DNA from: Gonium pectorale
Taxonomy: Eukaryota > Chlorophyta > Chlorophyceae > Chlamydomonadales > Volvocaceae
Assembly (NCBI GenBank): GCA_001584585.1
Contig: LSYV01000123.1
Span: forward strand, 117,170 to 129,447
Length of the DNA: 12,278 nucleotides
Reading direction: 5' to 3'
A model generated the notes under the pieces. The model was not told where the DNA came from. It saw only the letters and a program-made list of their open reading frames with translations, and made no database searches. Below, in pieces: positions 9,401 through 12,278 of this stretch. How positions within the stretch are numbered: position 1 is the stretch's first letter; each line of letters begins with the position of its first letter. Position numbers and translations under genes: made by a program.

Positions 9401-12278
9401 GTCGGTGGCGGGCCGCGCCGGCGCCGTCACGGTCGCTGCGCCGACGCTCCGGCTGATGGGCCTCCCGGACCGGACCACCGTGTTGGACCTGGGCGGTCGT
9501 GAGGACGCGTTCGTGCTGGTGGGTTGGTTGGGTTAGGTGCCCAGCTACGCAGCCCCGTTGGAGGGTGGACAGGGTGGACGCTTGCGGACGCTGTCGGGCG
9601 CGCTCATGCTCCACGCTCCCCACCTTCGCGCCGTCGACTCCCGCTCGCCCCTTCCCGCCCGCGCACCCGCCCGCCCGTGCCCTCCTCATCGCCTGCAGGG
9701 CCCCTCGACGCTGCTCACCCTGCGCTACCTCACCCTCACCGGCCTGGTCGCGCACTTGGAGGATCACACGGACCACGACGGGATTGACGACGGCGCAGCG
9801 CAGAGCATCGCTGCGTGGGGCTCCGTCGCTGCCCCCAGCGGACTCGCGCTCGTGACGGGTTTACTCTGGGCGTTCCACTACGAGAGGTGGGTGCGGCGCG
9901 GTACTGTGTGCCAAAGACAACGATCTCCGCCAAGCTCCCTCGCCCTTGCCGCTACTCGACTCGCTCTTACCGATACTCAACTCGCTCTGGCGGTCGGTGC
10001 AGCTGCGTTGTTGACCGCGGCTGAGGATCAACGACGTTTGAGGATCAGCGGCTGGGGGTGCTGGGTGGTGCACACAGCCTGCTGCTTTGCCAGGGGGGCA
10101 GGGAAAAGGGCGGGTGCACGGGGGTGCGTATCCGCCATGTTGTGCTTCATCGGCATGCCATCGGCCCGCCCACCCTCGTGCGATCGGGTGTACACACTCA
10201 CAAAGGGCACGCTACCCAGCGACCCAACAACGGCTCCGTCGGCTATGTCCGCATCAAGCCCTCACGCTGCGTCCCACGCGCCCGCACCGACCTCGCCCCT
10301 GCCCAGGCGCTTCCCCCAACTGGCCTTGGAGGCGGTGACGGTCGTACTGCCACCGGTGGAGCTACAGCAGTACGACATGATAATGAACGGTTCCGAAACC
10401 ATGCCGTATTTCCAGACTCTGTCCGCCTACATGCAGGTGGGCGCGGCTGGGATGTACCGTTACACTCGAGCGCCGATGCGTAGCTTTCGGGCAAGCTCTC
10501 CACCGACGCGGTCGCTTTCCGCCTGAACCGTGTCTCTGTCCCCACCGAAGCCCACTGCAGTGAACGTCCGCCGCGTTTACCCATTCTGGCTCATCACTAC
10601 CCAACGATACGTCGGTCGGCCCCATGCCGCAGGCTAACTCGAAGCTCGATGCCAGCTATGGATCCGGCGCCGCCGACCGCCGCGTCGCCAGCGGCGCGCT
10701 GAACGCCACATTGGCTGCACCGTCGCCCCTGCGCTTCACCCTCCTCAACCTGCCCGGCTTGCAGGGCGGCAATGTTACCTTTGTCGCCTGGCCGGGCTCG
10801 TACCGGAACTGGTCCGTGGACTTGTACGACCCGGCGCTTGGCTCGCACGTCAACGGCGGCGGTTGGAGCCGTTGGCAGATTGCGGTACTGGCGGCCCTGC
10901 TCGCGGCGGCACTGTTGGCGATCCTGTCGGTGACGGTCTTGCTGGGCATTAGGTACCATCGGCGCAAGATGGCGACGGGAGCGGCCGACGGCAGGCGCGT
11001 GGGCAGGAAGCGCGCGTCGCACGACATCGAGGCCGGAGGCGGCGGCCGTTGCGTCGACGCAGACCGGTTGGATGCCCTTGTCGGTCCCGTCGCCCTGGCG
11101 GCGACGGCGGCGCTGGACCGCCGGCCCCTGTACGACTCCTTCGACGACCCTGCCTTTGAGCTCGACTTCTTCAAAGGTGGGTTCCATCAGCCGTTGAATT
11201 ACTCGTTGGGCTGTGGCGGCGTTGGCAGGGGATGCGGGGTTGAGTGGGCCCGTGCCGGCGGAAGGGACCATGGCGCGTTGGGTGGCCCTCCAGGACTCAC
11301 CCTCGTCCGCCGCCCTCGATGGCTGCGGCTGTTGGAACCGGCTGCAAAGCTAGCTTGCAGCGATGGAGGTGATATTAGGGGCTACGGTACTTGGTAGGTG
11401 CTGGAGAGGTTGGATTTTGTCATCTAGGCGTTTGCTCACAGTCGTCGCACTTGTAAGCGCTGTGCTGCGCCTGCGCCCTCCCGCTTCCGGCCGCTGCCAC
11501 AGGCGGCAAGCCCACTGCGGCGGATGTTGCGGAGATCCTGGAGCGAGCCAACCAGAACGCGGCCGAGTTCAACATGCGGGTGAGCGGGGCGGGGCGGGGC
11601 GCGGGCGGGGTCGGCTGCAAGCAACGCAACGCACCGGGGCAGTGACAGACACTAACTGGAACCCCAGGGGCGTTCTATGTAGTGGCAAATGCTCTGGGCG
11701 GAATGGACTTACAAGGCTTTCATACAATGCAATGGCTACAGCTCGACCATGCGTGCGGCTGGTTGTAACAGAGGCGAGCACCGGCCGGCCGGCCGTAGGG
11801 TATGGGGCAGCGGGGAGCCGCTTACGACGGGCGCGTGCGCTTCCGCTCCGGGAGCATGAGGCTGGTTGCTTGGATAGTCGGTCAAAGTTGCCATCTTCCT
11901 GCTCCTCTGCTCTGCCCGCAGATGACGGAGATTCTTGGATCCGGGTCGTTCGGCGTGGTGTACGGCGGATCCTGGCACGGCCTCAATGTGCGTCACCTGC
12001 GGGGCTGCAGCCGCTGAGGCAATCTGTCCATTGAGACACAGCCCCACTAGTATATTTGTAACTGCAACGGTAACTGTAAGCATTATACGGGCGCCTCGTA
12101 CACATGCGTGCGAGCAAGCCCACAGAGCACAGACCCGTCCTGCCTGCAGACCGCTCCACTTGCCCCGAACCGCCTCACCCACAGGTGGCCATCAAGACCA
12201 TGGTCTTCACCGAGTCTCCCTCGCCCCACGCCGACTTCGAGCGCGCCCGGCAGCAGTGCATCCGCGAGTGCGCCTTCT
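6359..12278 (+). CDS. Receptor-like protein kinase with beta-helix-like ectodomain, 13 exons, 3' end off the window
   Basis: A membrane receptor-like kinase rebuilt by phase-matched splicing. Exons: 6359-6527, 6659-6861, 7113-7792, 8030-8093, 8427-8501, 8831-8986, 9243-9518, 9699-9886, 10307-10436, 10633-11176, 11503-11579, 11922-11987, 12185-12278+. All introns are GT-AG and the exons sum to about 907 codons in one frame. The ATG at 6359 has A at -3 and G at +4, and is the first in-frame Met after a stop at 6332. Order: signal peptide, ectodomain (1-728), transmembrane helix (730-753), juxtamembrane segment, kinase N-lobe (from 855). It probably senses something in the cell wall or matrix and signals by phosphorylation; no ligand is suggested by sequence. 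Less certain points: exon 2 could end at 6855, exon 4 could start at 8033 (both keep the frame), and the exon 9/10 junction. Confidence 0.8.
6659..7292 (+). other. N-terminal ectodomain (exon 2 and start of exon 3)
   Basis: Exon 2 joins exon 1 in phase 1 and reads AQSVTLLNATLVRALLLPP, then FAGTWFLKDLVIPLACSELG, and ends PASWVT at 6861. Exon 3 starts ASNWSVTIHSFTP and continues with FTLSNVTLTCEADALAA. Alternating hydrophobic strands with NxT/S sequons (NAT, NWS, NVT) and short turns suggest beta-strand coils related to the two clearer repeats that follow, but the repeat is degenerate here. The intron 2 acceptor CCTCCTCCAG ending at 7112 sits after a long pyrimidine tract. Confidence 0.6.
7248..7295 (+). 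other. Pro-rich linker, SPPP type
   Basis: Encodes SSPPPSLSAPPPPRAP, a hydroxyproline-rich-glycoprotein-like motif. Such Ser-Pro-Pro-Pro stretches are heavily O-glycosylated in Chlamydomonas and Volvox wall and pherophorin proteins. In this protein it separates the N-terminal strands from the first repeat module and probably serves as an extended spacer or a contact to the wall. Confidence 0.75.
7296..8093 (+). other. Ectodomain repeat module A, beta-helix-like (exons 3-4)
   Basis: Residues 186-372. The module reads CVTTTVGSQRELLSLLTSIF, then a strand RLHIILTANMSLDAAAW, a second Pro-rich insert, the strand NITVVISGDC, then GLDLSGGVSLLMVASGAKLR and LRLRCLELSNL. Exon 4 adds SMLILDNCRLVLTQSELQWQ. 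The order (helix with LL, hydrophobic strand with NMS, conserved D-L-S-G, then L-x-L-x-x-L-x-L-S-N-L) is the rung pattern of right-handed parallel beta-helix proteins such as pectate-lyase-like folds. Sequons NAT, NIT and NMS are present. The exon 3 donor AG|GTGCGT is at 7792/7793. The fold is inferred from the strand pattern only. Confidence 0.6.
7491..7526 (+). other. Second Pro-rich insert inside module A
   Basis: Encodes SPPPRSPPPLSP, followed by a Thr/Asn/Ala low-complexity stretch (TTNTNATASTATATN). It interrupts module A between two predicted strands and likely loops out of the fold as a glycosylated spike. Confidence 0.7.
8427..8986 (+). other. Ectodomain exons 5 and 6 between the two modules
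   Basis: Exon 5 (8427-8501) encodes SYYVAQSLASAVSSSIISAF and then LPSFR. Exon 6 (8831-8986) encodes VSLTASVLRWDYVSSPHTLW, then IDCQLTQTPLVFPITIPDSP, and ends NYLT. All junctions are phase 0, with donors GTGAGG (8502) and GTGCGA (8987) and CAG acceptors ending at 8426 and 8830. The segment matches no named domain that I recognise; its hydrophobic alternation fits further beta-helix coils and the C-terminal part of module A. Confidence 0.6.
9243..9746 (+). other. Ectodomain repeat module B, beta-helix-like (exons 7-8)
   Basis: Residues 450-557. It reads LLVVHSCPQLLAAVSNAS, the strand AVVLSTNISIADCW, then AVTVAAPTLRLMGLPDRTTV, LDLGGREDAFVL and, across the splice to exon 8, GPSTLLTLRYLTLTGL. This parallels module A element by element: IILTANMSLDAAAW with VVLSTNISIADCW, and GLDLSGG-LRLRCLELSNL with VLDLGGR-LTLRYLTLTGL. 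Sequons NAS and NIS are present. The exon 7 donor GTGGGT is at 9519 and the exon 8 acceptor CTGCAG ends at 9698, both phase 0. The lack of the Pro-rich insert makes it the cleaner copy. Confidence 0.65.
9747..10436 (+). other. Ectodomain, rest of exon 8 and exon 9
   Basis: Exon 8 continues VAHLEDHTDHDGIDDGAAQS and GLALVTGLLWAFHYER to 9886. The acidic stretch HTDHDGIDDG could bind a cation, but this is speculation. Exon 9 (10307-10436) joins in phase 2 and reads RRFPQLALEAVTVVLPPVEL, then QQYDMIMNGSETMPYFQTLS and AYMQ, with sequon NGS. The 420-nt intron between them contains small direct repeats (a 15-mer at 9953-9967 and 9974-9988 with one mismatch). Confidence 0.65.
10633..11176 (+). other. 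Exon 10: membrane-proximal ectodomain, transmembrane helix, juxtamembrane region
   Basis: Residues 648-829. The ectodomain part reads ANSKLDASYGSG, then ALNATLAAPSPLRFTLLNLP and GGNVTFVAWPGSYRNWSVDL (sequons NAT, NVT, NWS). One transmembrane helix at 10879-10950 (IAVLAALLAAALLAILSV, TVLLGI) is followed by the basic stop-transfer RYHRRK, giving a type I topology. The cytoplasmic part holds a Gly/Arg-rich stretch (RRVGRKRASHDIEAGGGGR) and an acidic segment (DSFDDPAFELDFFK). The donor AAAG|GTGGGT is at 11176/11177. The acceptor CCGCAG ending at 10632 is phase-correct, but see the finding on 10484-10600. Confidence 0.75.
10879..10950 (+). other. Single transmembrane helix
   Basis: Twenty-four uninterrupted nonpolar or small residues (residues 730-753), starting after WSRWQ and ending before RYHRRK. 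The positive charges on the C-terminal side place the kinase in the cytoplasm. Confidence 0.9.
11503..11579 (+). other. Exon 11: juxtamembrane helix
   Basis: Joins exon 10 in phase 1 and reads GGKPTAADVAEILERANQNA and AEFNMR. It is strongly helix-forming and leads straight to the kinase domain start. The donor GTGAGC is at 11580; the acceptor GCCACAG ends at 11502 after a pyrimidine tract. Confidence 0.75.
11922..12278 (+). other. Kinase N-lobe start (exons 12 and 13, truncated by window)
   Basis: Exon 12 (11922-11987) encodes MTEILGSGSFGVVYGGSWHG and LN: the glycine-rich ATP loop GxGxFGxV. Exon 13 (from 12185) encodes VAIKTMVFTES, with the invariant lysine at residue 880, then FERARQQCIRECAF, probably helix C with its conserved glutamate. 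An intron lies exactly between the loop strand and VAIK, phase 0, with donor GTGCGT at 11988 and acceptor CACAG ending at 12184. The loop and lysine are intact, so nothing seen suggests a pseudokinase; the catalytic loop and DFG are past the right edge. Confidence 0.88.

Noticed and set aside
9537..10526. Single 329-residue open frame on the plus strand
   Set aside because: It spans exon 8, intron 8 and exon 9, which happen to share frame 3. The middle has poor codon bias, and both ends match splice sites in phase with the neighbouring exons.
10597..11271. Long antisense open frame opposite exon 10
   Set aside because: Mirror of a GC-rich exon. The plus-strand frame has the membrane helix, sequons and matching splice sites; the antisense frame shows no domain.
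11781..11792. GCCGGCCGGCCG-type palindromic run in intron 11
   Set aside because: A short self-complementary GC run is common in this base composition, with no associated gene or element.

Overview
The window looks like nuclear DNA of a volvocine green alga (Chlamydomonas or a close relative). The evidence is GC-rich exons with strong G/C at third codon positions, many short introns (131-420 nt) with GTGAGG/GTGCGT/GTGGGT-type donors and pyrimidine-rich CAG acceptors, Ala/Gly/Pro homopolymer-rich proteins, SPPP motifs as in algal wall glycoproteins, and TGTAA motifs, the volvocine poly(A) signal. No prokaryotic, organellar, tRNA, rRNA or CRISPR feature was recognised. The genus is an inference.

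Bases 1-1828 hold the 3' end of a plus-strand protein kinase gene. Its C-lobe (kinase subdomains IX to XI) is read from base 1 and is followed by a repetitive Ala/Thr tract. The gene then either stops at 841-843 or, as I prefer, splices (469-1216 removed) to an Ala-rich tail ending at 1828.

Bases 1829-6290 are a long stretch without a convincing gene. It contains a G/T-rich tract with 28-bp direct repeats (2240-2351), a 10-bp inverted repeat (4087-4141), a very GC-rich island with open frames (about 4820-5240), and two tandem microsatellites built on TGTAA (4423-4446 and 5276-5296) that bracket the island.

Bases 6293-12278 hold the 5' part of a second plus-strand gene, rebuilt here as 13 exons with consistent reading phase at every junction: about 907 residues, open at the right edge. 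It encodes a secreted N-terminus, a large N-glycosylated ectodomain with two copies of a repeat that resembles a right-handed beta-helix, Pro-rich SPPP linkers, one transmembrane helix with a basic stop-transfer, a cytoplasmic juxtamembrane segment and the start of a kinase domain (GSGSFGVV loop, VAIK lysine, probable helix C).

The two genes lie head to tail, and both carry kinase domains of the tyrosine-kinase-like (TKL) style. The simplest reading is part of a tandem array of algal receptor-like kinases whose ectodomains face the extracellular matrix. Ligand and substrates cannot be told from the sequence.
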